Assembly (NCBI RefSeq): GCF_025457425.1
Contig: NZ_JAMXIA010000001.1
Span: 372,001-436,000, forward strand
From: Chryseobacterium foetidum
GTDB lineage: Bacteria > Bacteroidota > Bacteroidia > Flavobacteriales > Weeksellaceae
Direction of reading: 5' to 3'
DNA: 64,000 nucleotides
The notes under the pieces were generated by a model. That model made no database searches. It saw only the letters and a program-made list of their open reading frames with translations, and was not told the origin of the DNA. Position numbers and translations under genes: made by a program. This document shows positions 32,446 to 40,633 of this stretch, piece after piece. The stretch's first letter is position 1. The number at the start of each line of letters is the position of its first letter.

Positions 32446-33774
32446 ATGACAAAGCCCAACCACTCACCTTATCAGCCAAAAAAATATGTAGAAATCACTG
32501 CGCCTGACTGGGTGAAAAATGCTACACTCTACGAGCTCAATATCCGGCAGTTTTCTGAGCAGGGAACTTTCAAAGAAATTGAAAAGCAGCTTGGGAGACT
32601 CAAAAAAATGGGTATTGATATTATATGGTTAATGCCTGTTCATCCCATCGGTGAGGTCAACAGGAAAGGAAGTCTGGGAAGCTACTATTCGGTAAAAAAT
32701 TACTACGGAATTAATCCGGAATTCGGAACTGAAGAGGATTTCAGAAGTCTGGTTAGAGCCATTCACGATAACGGAATGTATGTTATATTGGATTGGGTGG
32801 CCAACCATACGAGTTGGGACAATCAGCTTGTTGAAGATTATCCCGATTGGTACAGAAAGTCGCGTAAGAATACTTTTCAGTCAACAAGATGGCGTGATTA
32901 CGATGATATTATAGAATTTGACTACCGGAATGAAGAACTTCGGAAATACATGACAGATGCACTGAAACACTGGGTAACAGAATATGATATTGACGGTTAC
33001 CGCTGCGATATTGCGAGCTTTGTTCCGATTGATTTCTGGGAAAATGTACGTGCTGAACTTGATGAGATTAAACCTGTTTTTATGCTTGCCGAAGCCGAAG
33101 ACAAGGATCTCCATAAACGTGCATTCGATGCGACATATAACTGGACATTATGGAATATCCTTCATCAGATTGCACGGGACGAAACTACTGTAAAAACTTT
33201 GGCAGAAGCCTATCTCGCAGAGCATGTTTCGATTTTTCCAAAAGAAGCAATCCGCATGAACTTTGTAGACAATCACGATAAAAATTCATGGGAAGGAAAT
33301 CAGTACAGCAATTTTGGTGATGCTTTAAATGCAGCAACTGTCTTCTCCGTAATGATGGATGGAATTCCGTTGGTATACAGCGGACAGGAAGCCGGCCTCG
33401 ACCGTTCTCTCGAATTTTTCGAAAAAGACCCTATTGAATGGAAATCTGATGAAAATGAAATTTTATACACTACCCTTTTTACCCTGAAACACAACAATCA
33501 GGCACTTTGGAACGGTGATCACGGAGGTGAAATGGTAAGAATCATGAATGACCGTATGGATCAGGCAATTTCTTTTGTTAGAGAGAAAAACGGAGATAAA
33601 GTTTTGGTTTTTATGAATTTAAGTAAAGACCATGCACTCGTTCAGTTTGATACTTCCTTTGATATCAGCGTTTATACCAATCTTTTTACAGGGAAACTTC
33701 AAAGTATCACCGGAACTTTGCTTCTTGATATGCAGCCCTGGGAATATTTAATTCTGCACCACACCAGTTCATAA
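32446..33774 (+). CDS. GH13 alpha-amylase family glycosidase
   Basis: 442-aa cytoplasmic enzyme without signal peptide. All GH13 conserved regions are present: DWVANHTS (region I), GYRCDIAS with nucleophile Asp188, FMLAEAED with acid/base Glu216, and FVDNHDKN with Asp278. The short C-terminal beta domain ends in LLLDMQPWEYLIL. Likely acts on intracellular alpha-glucans or maltodextrins, or as a trehalose/maltose-type hydrolase; specificity not readable. Stands alone, converging on the GAF kinase gene with a 5-bp gap. Confidence 0.92.
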   Translation: MTKPNHSPYQPKKYVEITAPDWVKNATLYELNIRQFSEQGTFKEIEKQLGRLKKMGIDIIWLMPVHPIGEVNRKGSLGSYYSVKNYYGINPEFGTEEDFRSLVRAIHDNGMYVILDWVANHTSWDNQLVEDYPDWYRKSRKNTFQSTRWRDYDDIIEFDYRNEELRKYMTDALKHWVTEYDIDGYRCDIASFVPIDFWENVRAELDEIKPVFMLAEAEDKDLHKRAFDATYNWTLWNILHQIARDETTVKTLAEAYLAEHVSIFPKEAIRMNFVDNHDKNSWEGNQYSNFGDALNAATVFSVMMDGIPLVYSGQEAGLDRSLEFFEKDPIEWKSDENEILYTTLFTLKHNNQALWNGDHGGEMVRIMNDRMDQAISFVREKNGDKVLVFMNLSKDHALVQFDTSFDISVYTNLFTGKLQSITGTLLLDMQPWEYLILHHTSS

Positions 33775-33779
33775 ATTTC

Positions 33780-34970
33780 CTATCTGCTGGGAAATGAAAA
33801 TGTAAAACAGGTTTCCTCGTCTGTGGAGATCACTGTAATTTTACCCTGATGTGCAACTGCGATTTCCTGAGCAATATAAAGACCTAAACCGAGACCTTTT
33901 TCCATCTGATTTACTTTTCCTCTGGAAAAAGGTTTGAATAACTGTTCCTGTGTTTCCAAAGGTATTTTTTTCCCTTTGTTGATTACACACATTTCAAACA
34001 TATCATTATCACTTTTTGCCTTCAGAATTATAGGTACATTCTTTTCCCCGTGCGAGATTGCATTGCCCAAAAGATTAGAAAAAAGCTGTGCGATACGTTT
34101 GTAATCGCCTTTTACTTCATTTTTCAAACTGAGATCTGCTAGAATTTCACGATTCGGGTGAATGGTCTGAAGTTCGGAAATCACCTGTTGAAAAGTATTG
34201 TGAAGTGTATCTGTATTCTCATAATTCAGAACAATACCTCCTCCCAGGCGGCCGCTGGCAAAATCCAGCATATTGTCAATTAAACCCCTTACCCTGACAG
34301 TAGAATCCTGAATAATCTTTACCAGTTTACTACTGCGGTCTTCGGTAGAAATTCTGTTTAAAAGCTGTGATGCAGTAGAGATGGCACCCACAGGATTGCG
34401 AAGATCATGACCCAAAATGGCAATAAACTGTTCTCTTGTTTCGGTATTATTCTGCTCTTCTGCCAGTTTTTCTTCAGCATCACTGAGTTTCTGAAATGTT
34501 TCTAAATGAAAGGCAATCAACTCAGCGAAAAGTTTAAACATATTGATGGTCTTTTCATTATTCACCGATGCGGGATTGGGATCTATAGCGCAAAGCGTTC
34601 CAAAAAAATCACCGTTAGTAAGAAACAGCGGGATAGAAATATAACTCTGCAGACCATAGGTTTTAGGCGTGTGATGATCGAAATATACAGGATCTTTTTT
34701 TACATGATCAATGGCTACCGTTTCACTAAGGCTCATCACCTGATGGCACAGGGTAGTTTCCACTTTAAGCTCACCACCTACTCCAAGGCCGAAATTTATT
34801 CTGTCTTCAACAGCACAGGCAATCCAGCGGTCTTTTGTAACTCTGGCCACTGCAGCAAAACCCATTCCTGTCGTGGAACAGATTACTTCAAGTATTTTGG
34901 CGACGGCCGGAATCTGGTTAATATGCTGAATATCTTTTTGAAATTCGTGGTCTGGATGAGGTACCTTCAT
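33780..34970 (-). CDS. GAF domain sensor histidine kinase
   Basis: 396-aa cytoplasmic kinase: GAF domain about residues 20-160 (DRWIACAVEDRINFGLG, CHQVMSLSETVAIDHV, SYISIPLFLTNGDFFGTLCAID), short coiled coil, HisKA with phosphoacceptor His188 in ILGHDLRNPVGAI, and HATPase with KGLGLGLYIAQEIAVAHQGKI. The GAF type is the phytochrome-like CHQV group seen in soluble kinases, but it does not have a bilin cysteine in the usual place. No response regulator is adjacent. A strong sigma-54-like site (34999-35015) lies 28 bp upstream. Confidence 0.9.
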   Translation of the reverse strand: MKVPHPDHEFQKDIQHINQIPAVAKILEVICSTTGMGFAAVARVTKDRWIACAVEDRINFGLGVGGELKVETTLCHQVMSLSETVAIDHVKKDPVYFDHHTPKTYGLQSYISIPLFLTNGDFFGTLCAIDPNPASVNNEKTINMFKLFAELIAFHLETFQKLSDAEEKLAEEQNNTETREQFIAILGHDLRNPVGAISTASQLLNRISTEDRSSKLVKIIQDSTVRVRGLIDNMLDFASGRLGGGIVLNYENTDTLHNTFQQVISELQTIHPNREILADLSLKNEVKGDYKRIAQLFSNLLGNAISHGEKNVPIILKAKSDNDMFEMCVINKGKKIPLETQEQLFKPFSRGKVNQMEKGLGLGLYIAQEIAVAHQGKITVISTDEETCFTFSFPSR

Positions 34971-34998
34971 TTATAAGAGTTGTTAGGCACTGCGTGGT

Positions 34999-35015
34999 AG
35001 CAATTTATACACCAA
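34999..35015 (-). promoter_or_regulatory. Sigma-54-like promoter TTGGTGTATAAATTGCT
   Basis: GG-N10-GC with TTGG at -24 and TTGC at -12. The predicted transcription start (about 34988) is 18 bp before the kinase ATG. Confidence 0.55.
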
Positions 35016-35299
35016 CAATGATGCGCTAAAGATACTAAATAATTAAGTATAATTAAGTGACAAATATTTCTGCTTTTTTGAGATTTGGATTTGAATATTA
35101 AATTAAACAAGACTGATAATTTCTCCTTACTAAATATTTTAGTCTATACAAATAACGATAATCTTGCTTAAATTAAATACATAATATCAATCAAAGCGGA
35201 TGGATCTGGCTATTGTATAATCCACTTTAGTAAAAGATGTTTATGTTACTTTGATATAACATACCACATTAATACAATTATTTTGTAAAAAATAAATTT

Positions 35300-35316
35300 T
35301 TGGCAGATAAATTGTT
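35300..35316 (+). promoter_or_regulatory. Sigma-54-like promoter TTGGCAGATAAATTGTT
   Basis: GG-N10-GT, close to TGGCACR-N4-TTGCW. Predicted start about 35327, 50 bp before the DUF4142 ATG. Confidence 0.5.
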
Positions 35317-35322
35317 AACAAT
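35311..35322. promoter_or_regulatory. Perfect palindrome ATTGTTAACAAT
   Basis: 12-nt palindrome, the same core as 29022-29035, overlapping the -12 end of the sigma-54-like site. Confidence 0.45.
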
Positions 35323-35377
35323 GCAGAAGGTTGTTTTAATTTAAAAATAATCTTAACACCAATTTAAATCAAGTTAT

Positions 35378-35986
35378 ATGAAAAATTCAATTCTCACCAT
35401 TTTTGCCGTTGCGGCTTTAGTGTCTTGCAACAAGAAAGAAACTCAAACAACAGATGCAGGTACAGACAGTTCAGGTACCGAAATGACGAATGACTCAATG
35501 ACTGCACCGACTGATTCCACAATGACGTCGGAGAATACCAATGCTGCAACACTAAGCGATCAGGACAAAAAATTTGCTGATGCTGCTGCAATGGGCGGAA
35601 TGATGGAAGTAATGTTGGGTGATCTTGCCAAAACAAACGGAAGCAGTGCTTCGGTAAAATCTTTGGGCGCTATGATGGCTAAAGATCATGGAATGGCCAA
35701 CGAAGAACTTAAATCATGGGCAGCGACTGCGGGGTATACTTTACCAACATCACTTGATGCTGAAAAGCAGAAAATGGTTGATGATATGAAAGCGCTGAAA
35801 GGAGCAGATTTTGATAAAATGTATGCTTCTGCAATGGTGACAGACCACCAAAAAGATATTGCAGAATTTAAAAAACAGGCTTCTTCGGGAATGGATGCGT
35901 CTTTGAAAGGATTTGCAGGCAAAACACTTCCAACGCTGGAACATCACTTGATGGAGGCTGAAAAAGTGAAGGCTTCAATGAAATAA
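35378..35986 (+). CDS. DUF4142 lipoprotein
   Basis: 202-aa predicted lipoprotein: lipobox VSC with Cys17, a 40-residue Thr/Ser/Asp/Met linker, then a helical DUF4142 domain (ferritin-like four-helix bundle of unknown function) with FADAAAMGGMMEVMLGDLAKT, MMAKDHGMANEEL and DHQKDIAEFKKQA, ending HHLMEAEKVKASMK. Its His/Met/Glu-rich helices suggest metal binding or stress protection, unproven. Stands alone with its own promoter-like site and terminator. Confidence 0.9.
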   Translation: MKNSILTIFAVAALVSCNKKETQTTDAGTDSSGTEMTNDSMTAPTDSTMTSENTNAATLSDQDKKFADAAAMGGMMEVMLGDLAKTNGSSASVKSLGAMMAKDHGMANEELKSWAATAGYTLPTSLDAEKQKMVDDMKALKGADFDKMYASAMVTDHQKDIAEFKKQASSGMDASLKGFAGKTLPTLEHHLMEAEKVKASMK

Positions 35987-36043
35987 TCATAATCGGTTTC
36001 TGCTGAGATATTCGGAAATCAGTTAGATATTAATTTTATACTC

Positions 36044-36075
36044 AAAAGGTTTGGCAATTTGCTGAACCTTTTTTT
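36044..36075 (+). terminator. Terminator of the DUF4142 gene
   Basis: Stem AAAGGTT/AACCTTT with a 13-nt loop, then T-run, 58 bp after the stop. Confidence 0.78.
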
Positions 36076-36153
36076 ATTACATTTAAATATTTTAGAGTTT
36101 GATAATCATTTAAATAAACAAATAAATCACAAATAATAATCTGTGTTTTTTGG

Positions 36154-36168
36154 AACCGAGGCTCGGTT
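36154..36168. promoter_or_regulatory. Palindrome AACCGAG-G-CTCGGTT
   Basis: Perfect 7-nt arms with one-base centre, unusually GC-rich for this intergenic sequence, 46 bp before the serine hydrolase ATG. Candidate operator. Confidence 0.45.
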
Positions 36169-36214
36169 ATTGAATATAATCTCTAATAAATTTAACAAAA
36201 ATATTTTGTCTGGA

Positions 36215-37342
36215 ATGAAGAAAGTTTTGATCTCATTTTTTATAGGCGGCTCGGTGGGTGCAGCTCTTTATCTTTCGGGATTTGGCTACCTCTTTAAGGC
36301 TGTCGGCAAAAATCTGAGAAAAGGACCACTTACACCTTCTACAGACGACGGGGAAAAGTTTCCCTCACATCAAATTCTCAATACTAATCCTCAGCCCTGG
36401 GATAAAGATTCCCGCTACAACAAAAATATTCTCACGGATATTCTTGCGGAAAATTTAAAAAAAACAAGAGCTTCCTCGCTCGTAGTAGTGCGTGACGGAA
36501 AATTGATACATGAAGAGTATTGGAAAGACCATCATTCTGATTCTTTGCTTAATTCTTTTTCAATGGCGAAAGGAATTCTCTCTATTCTTGCAGGTTTTGC
36601 TCTGCAAGACGGTCTTTTGGATTCTGAGGATCAACTGGTTTCAACAGTGTTTCCGCATTATGCAGAGAGCAGATACGGTCAATATCTCACCATCCGCCAT
36701 TTGATGACGATGCAGGCTGCATTCAACTGGGAAGAAGAATACCGACATCCTTTTGCAGAAAATTCAAAACAGTATTTTACCGATGATTTGGCAGCACAGG
36801 CTCTGAAGGTGGATCTGAAAGAAATGCCCGGCAGGAAATATGAATATCAAAGTGTTGCAGCGCAAATACTCGGGCTGATATTGCGAAAAGTTATTGGTTG
36901 CGATCTTTCATCCTACCTGTCAGAAAAACTTTGGAAACCCCTGGGAATGGAATATTGTGCGAAATGGAGCACCGACGAAAAAGGTATGGAGAAAGCATTC
37001 TGCTGCATTCACGCTACAGCCCGGGATTTTGCTAAAATCGGACAACTGCTTATGCAGGGCGGAAAATGGAATGGAAAACAGATTCTTTCTGAGGAATTTT
37101 GCAGAAAACTCATCTTACCGACGAAAGAAAATGATGCATTTGGATATAACATCTGGTCTCATAAAGATCATGTAGTTCCCTACTACTTTTTTTACGGTTT
37201 TTTAGGCCAGTTTATTATTATGATCCCTGAAAAAAATATGGTGATTGTAAAAACCGGATTATACAACCGTTTGGATGTTGATAAGAAAAAACGGCCGCTG
37301 CAGGTGAAACTTTTGGTTGATGAATTGTTACTTTTTAAGTAA
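36215..37342 (+). CDS. Beta-lactamase family serine hydrolase (class C/esterase type)
   Basis: 375-aa protein with an N-terminal hydrophobic anchor (about residues 4-30), so probably periplasmic and membrane-attached. It has the SxxK motif Ser116-Met-Ala-Lys119 and a YxS version of the second motif (Tyr211-Gln-Ser213 in YEYQSVAAQI), as in esterase/D-aminopeptidase-like members rather than true beta-lactamases. The frame opens at 36143, but the ATG at 36215 begins the anchor, and the longer version would include the upstream palindrome. Substrate unknown. Confidence 0.87.
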   Translation: MKKVLISFFIGGSVGAALYLSGFGYLFKAVGKNLRKGPLTPSTDDGEKFPSHQILNTNPQPWDKDSRYNKNILTDILAENLKKTRASSLVVVRDGKLIHEEYWKDHHSDSLLNSFSMAKGILSILAGFALQDGLLDSEDQLVSTVFPHYAESRYGQYLTIRHLMTMQAAFNWEEEYRHPFAENSKQYFTDDLAAQALKVDLKEMPGRKYEYQSVAAQILGLILRKVIGCDLSSYLSEKLWKPLGMEYCAKWSTDEKGMEKAFCCIHATARDFAKIGQLLMQGGKWNGKQILSEEFCRKLILPTKENDAFGYNIWSHKDHVVPYYFFYGFLGQFIIMIPEKNMVIVKTGLYNRLDVDKKKRPLQVKLLVDELLLFK

Positions 37343-37583
37343 CTCATTTGCGGATTGTAGTATCATGCTGTTTAAGAATTTTTTTTCTTCTGAATATCTC
37401 TCATCAGTGTTTTGTTTGTAATCAGGATTTTGTAACTGATTGATTTTATATCATTTAAACCGACCTTAAATACCACAGTTTAATGAATGAATTAATGATG
37501 GCGGGAGTTTTGTAATAACCTGCACATAACAGTGAAACCAAATTCGGGTTTCCGCGTAAAACATTAAAATAAATCTCAAAATT
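37343..37583. other. Intergenic region before the DUF421 gene
   Basis: 241 bp without an ORF; it holds the sigma-54-like site at 37499-37513 and otherwise nothing recognised. Confidence 0.4.
37499..37513 (+). promoter_or_regulatory. Sigma-54-like site TGGCGGGAGTTTTGT
   Basis: GG-N10-GT with TTTTGT at -12; predicted start about 37525, 59 bp before the TTG start of the DUF421 gene. Confidence 0.4.
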
Positions 37584-38264
37584 TTGGATTGGAATAAAAT
37601 ATTTGTCGGTGATCTTGACTTCAGTTTCGCCATTGAAATTACAATTCGTACGCTCGTTATGTTCAGTATGGTTTTGCTGATACTGAGACTTTCAGGCAAA
37701 AAGGGTGTTCGGCAGCTTTCACTCTTTGAGGTGGCTATCATTATTGCTTTAGGTTCCGCCGCAGGAGATCCTATGTTTAATAAAGATACCTCTATTCTAC
37801 CATCTCTCATTGTTTTCGTCGCTATTATTCTTCTATACAGACTGATCACCTACCTTGCAACCAAAAGTGAAAAATTTGAAAATATTATCGAAGGTGAGCC
37901 GCTGTATGTCATCGAAAACGGTGAATTTGTTTTGGGGGTAAAAAAAGATCATACATTCGCCAAAGACGAATTTTTCTCTGAAATGAGGCAGGAATCCATT
38001 GAACACGTCGGGCAGGTAAAAACAGCTATTCTAGAAACTACAGGCAATATAAGCTTCTATTATTTTACAGATGATGAGGTCAGACACGGACTTCCGATTT
38101 TACCACATGTTTACAAGAAGAAATTGCAGTTTATTGAGAATTCAGATCATTATTCATGTACATACTGCGGCTATTCACTTTATCTTGAACGTGGTGAGCA
38201 TCATTGCAGTCGTTGTGAAAAAAATGAGTGGGTAAAAGCCAGTAATGCCTTACGTTTGACTTAG
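37584..38264 (+). CDS. DUF421 (YetF-like) membrane protein with C-terminal zinc ribbon
   Basis: 226-aa protein with about three transmembrane helices (ITIRTLVMFSMVLLILRLSG, SLIVFVAIILLYRLITYLA) and the DUF421 core LSGKKGVRQLSLFEVAIIIALGSAAGDPM. The soluble part ends in a two-pair Cys motif (CTYCGYSLY and CSRCEKNEW with a His between), an apparent zinc ribbon not typical of YetF proteins. No ATG is available upstream before an in-frame stop, so translation starts at TTG (37584) or another rare codon. Role unknown; YetF homologues are linked to spore/envelope functions in Bacillus. Confidence 0.85.
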   Translation: MDWNKIFVGDLDFSFAIEITIRTLVMFSMVLLILRLSGKKGVRQLSLFEVAIIIALGSAAGDPMFNKDTSILPSLIVFVAIILLYRLITYLATKSEKFENIIEGEPLYVIENGEFVLGVKKDHTFAKDEFFSEMRQESIEHVGQVKTAILETTGNISFYYFTDDEVRHGLPILPHVYKKKLQFIENSDHYSCTYCGYSLYLERGEHHCSRCEKNEWVKASNALRLT

Positions 38265-38440
38265 ATTATTAACTGTACCGATGTCGATTAATAACTGTAA
38301 ACAGTATGGCGAATTCTACAGATAAGTTGTATATAAAGATTATTTCAGGAATAGATAGTGCTTCTCTGCAATTTTACAATATTCACTTCTCATCCTCATG
38401 AATGCAAATTCCTCTTCATAAAAACAGCTGCATCACAGAA

Positions 38441-39829
38441 TTAAACTTTGAGTTTTTTAATTAAAGTAATGGCTCTCTCCCATTTTGAAAAAAGTTCAAT
38501 CGGTTTTGGATAATCCGTACTGTCATATTCCCAGGGAATCAGAACTTCAATATCATTTTTGTCTTTTAATTCCGGGATCCATTCTCGGATAAAATCCTGT
38601 GCTTTGTACTTGTTTGACTGGTGAATCGGATTGGTATAATACATTTCAAAAGTCTGCATGTGCCAGTTCATCCAGTTTGATGTCACGTCATAATCAATCA
38701 GTTTACTTTCGAAATACGCGGCGCCCCACGTCCAGTCGATATTCAGATCGTGCACGAAGTAGCTTGCACAATTTACCCGTCCGCGGTTGCTCATATATCC
38801 TGTTTCATTCAGCTGCCGCATGTGTGCATCCACAAACGGAATTCCGGTATTCCCATCACACCAGCGCTTGAAATTTTTCTTGTTATTCTTAAACGGAATT
38901 TCTTTTTTCTTATAACCTTTCGTTTTGAAAATTGCATCACCAAATTTCATCCCTTTGAAGGTGAAAAAGTCCCGCCAGACCAACTCAAAAACCAACCACC
39001 ATGTACTTTGATTCTTTTTTATTTTATCTTCATACTCATTTACTTTTTTAAAAATTTCTCTTGGCGAAATACAGCCTAAAGCAAGGTATGGTGAGAATTT
39101 CGAACTGTAATCCAATCCCTGTGAGCGGTTTCTCGTCCAGCGGTATTCTGTTAAAAGTTCAGATTTAAATGTATAATACTGAAGTCTTTTTAATGCATTT
39201 GTTTCACCGCCTTCTAAGAGAGGCTTGGCAGTGTTATATTCTTTTTTTGTAAACCCAAACTTTGTACAGGATGGAAATTTCATGCTCTTCACTTTTTTCA
39301 CACTTTTCAGTTTTGTCGGTGCCTTCAAAGGTTTTCTCGGCTCCGATTCTTTTCCTGCAGGAATTCTGTAAGCTTTACTTGATAAAGGAATTTTTGAAAT
39401 CGTAAAAGGAATATCGTCTTTATGATAGAGCGTCTTACCCCAATAAAAATGAAACTCTATTTCAGGCAGAATGTTTTGAATTTCTTCAATAAGATTGAGC
39501 TCTTCGCTCGCATATTCTTCTTCTGCATAAATATCTGAAATATCATATTTTTTGACCAGTTCGGGCAAAAATTCAACATCCGAATCAGATCCTATCAACA
39601 AATGACCTCCCTGTTTTTCCAAACCTTTCTGAAGATCAAGCACAGACTGCTCCATAAACTTAAACCGATTGATATCACTTTTTCTGAATCCTAAAGACAG
39701 TTTTTCGGAGTTGCCTTTTTCAATGGCATAGCAGAAAATGAGTTCCTCACATTCTTTAATTGCTGTTGTCAAAACTTCGTTATCATGAAGCCGTAAATCA
39801 TTTTTAAACCAAACCAACCCTCTTTTCAT
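38441..39829 (-). CDS. DASH family cryptochrome / DNA photolyase
   Basis: 462-aa flavoprotein. N-terminal photolyase domain (LVWFKNDLRLHDNEVLTTAI), FAD-binding core with YWTRNRSQGLDYSSKFSPYL-type segment, and the DASH hallmark near 360-410 (ETGYMSNRGRVNCASYFVHD, then DWTWGAAYFESKLIDYD, then SNWMNW). Conserved Trp residues of the electron-transfer chain appear in WTWGAAYF and NWMNW. DASH proteins repair cyclobutane dimers in single-stranded DNA and may signal blue light. A weak GG-N10-GT site (39852-39865) lies 22 bp upstream. Confidence 0.93.
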   Translation of the reverse strand: MKRGLVWFKNDLRLHDNEVLTTAIKECEELIFCYAIEKGNSEKLSLGFRKSDINRFKFMEQSVLDLQKGLEKQGGHLLIGSDSDVEFLPELVKKYDISDIYAEEEYASEELNLIEEIQNILPEIEFHFYWGKTLYHKDDIPFTISKIPLSSKAYRIPAGKESEPRKPLKAPTKLKSVKKVKSMKFPSCTKFGFTKKEYNTAKPLLEGGETNALKRLQYYTFKSELLTEYRWTRNRSQGLDYSSKFSPYLALGCISPREIFKKVNEYEDKIKKNQSTWWLVFELVWRDFFTFKGMKFGDAIFKTKGYKKKEIPFKNNKKNFKRWCDGNTGIPFVDAHMRQLNETGYMSNRGRVNCASYFVHDLNIDWTWGAAYFESKLIDYDVTSNWMNWHMQTFEMYYTNPIHQSNKYKAQDFIREWIPELKDKNDIEVLIPWEYDSTDYPKPIELFSKWERAITLIKKLKV

Positions 39830-40033
39830 AGCAGTTTTTTTTTAAATGCTAACAAATTCAGAACCTTTTCAGTAATAACCTCTCTAAGTTGCAGTTTAAA
39901 ATCTATATTTAAAAAAATTTTTGTTTCATTCGATTAAGATTCGTCTGTATTTTAATTTGTACATGAAAAATATTTAATCAAAATATCAGATCTTTTTACA
40001 GGAGGATTACCAGATTAATTTTTGAGTTTTAAG

Positions 40034-40063
40034 CAAAAAAAAATCCCGAATCAAACGGGATTT
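40034..40063 (-). terminator. Terminator of the DUF2911 gene
   Basis: Minus-strand AAATCCCG/CGGGATTT stem, 7-nt loop, then T-run; 20 bp after the stop. Confidence 0.85.
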
Positions 40064-40082
40064 CAGTATTTTGTATTGAAAA

Positions 40083-40601
40083 TTATTTAATCTCTACCGG
40101 AACCGAGATTTTATCCCAATCCATTGTGAATCCGCTTTTGTTTATTTTGTAAACCAACGTTTCCTGTTGTGCCTGTACCGGTTTAGCTTTTACGTCTACA
40201 CGCAGAGCATCTTTAGATTCTTCGTATTTGTAAGCGCCCCACTGCTTAGCTTCTTTATTGAAAATTGCAGTCCATGTCCCTGATTCTTTAGGGATTAAGA
40301 AAAAGCTGTATTTACCTGCCGGAAGTTTTTTGCCCTGAACCATAATGTCTTTGCTGGTTTCAAAAGTAGTTGCATCATTGGCACCTGCACGCCACACTTT
40401 GTCGTAACCTACCAAATCACCCCAAATTTTGCGGCCTTTTACAGACGGACTGTTGTAGGCAATCGTAATATTGGCATCATTAACTTTTCCGGTAGCCGTC
40501 ATTGGTGGGCTCGCAGGTTTCTTAGTTTCCTGAGCGAAAGCATTCACTGAAACAGTCATTGCAGCCACAAGAACGGTAGCCGATTTAAAAATTGTATTCA
40601 T
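40083..40601 (-). CDS. DUF2911 secreted protein
   Basis: 172-aa secreted protein: signal peptide ([16 protein letters not shown]), then a beta-sandwich of the DUF2911 family, with the diagnostic [36 protein letters not shown] and [12 protein letters not shown]. Function is unknown; the family is abundant in Bacteroidota. Separate transcription unit with its own terminator; the symporter gene upstream ends only 32 bp before its ATG, so read-through from the symporter operon is possible. Confidence 0.9.
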   Translation of the reverse strand: MNTIFKSATVLVAAMTVSVNAFAQETKKPASPPMTATGKVNDANITIAYNSPSVKGRKIWGDLVGYDKVWRAGANDATTFETSKDIMVQGKKLPAGKYSFFLIPKESGTWTAIFNKEAKQWGAYKYEESKDALRVDVKAKPVQAQQETLVYKINKSGFTMDWDKISVPVEIK

Positions 40602-40633
40602 AATATTTTTATAATTTTTGATTTATTTATCTT

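Larger units (their letters stand above)
34971..35377. other. Intergenic region with two divergent sigma-54-like sites
   Basis: 407 bp, AT-rich, no ORF. It contains TTGGTGTATAAATTGCT on the minus strand (34999-35015) for the kinase and TTGGCAGATAAATTGTT on the plus strand (35300-35316) for DUF4142, the latter running into the palindrome at 35311-35322. Confidence 0.5.

Noticed and set aside
36215..37342. True class C beta-lactamase
   Set aside because: Although SxxK is present, the second motif is Tyr-Gln-Ser and no convincing KTG motif is seen, so an esterase or peptidase role is more likely.
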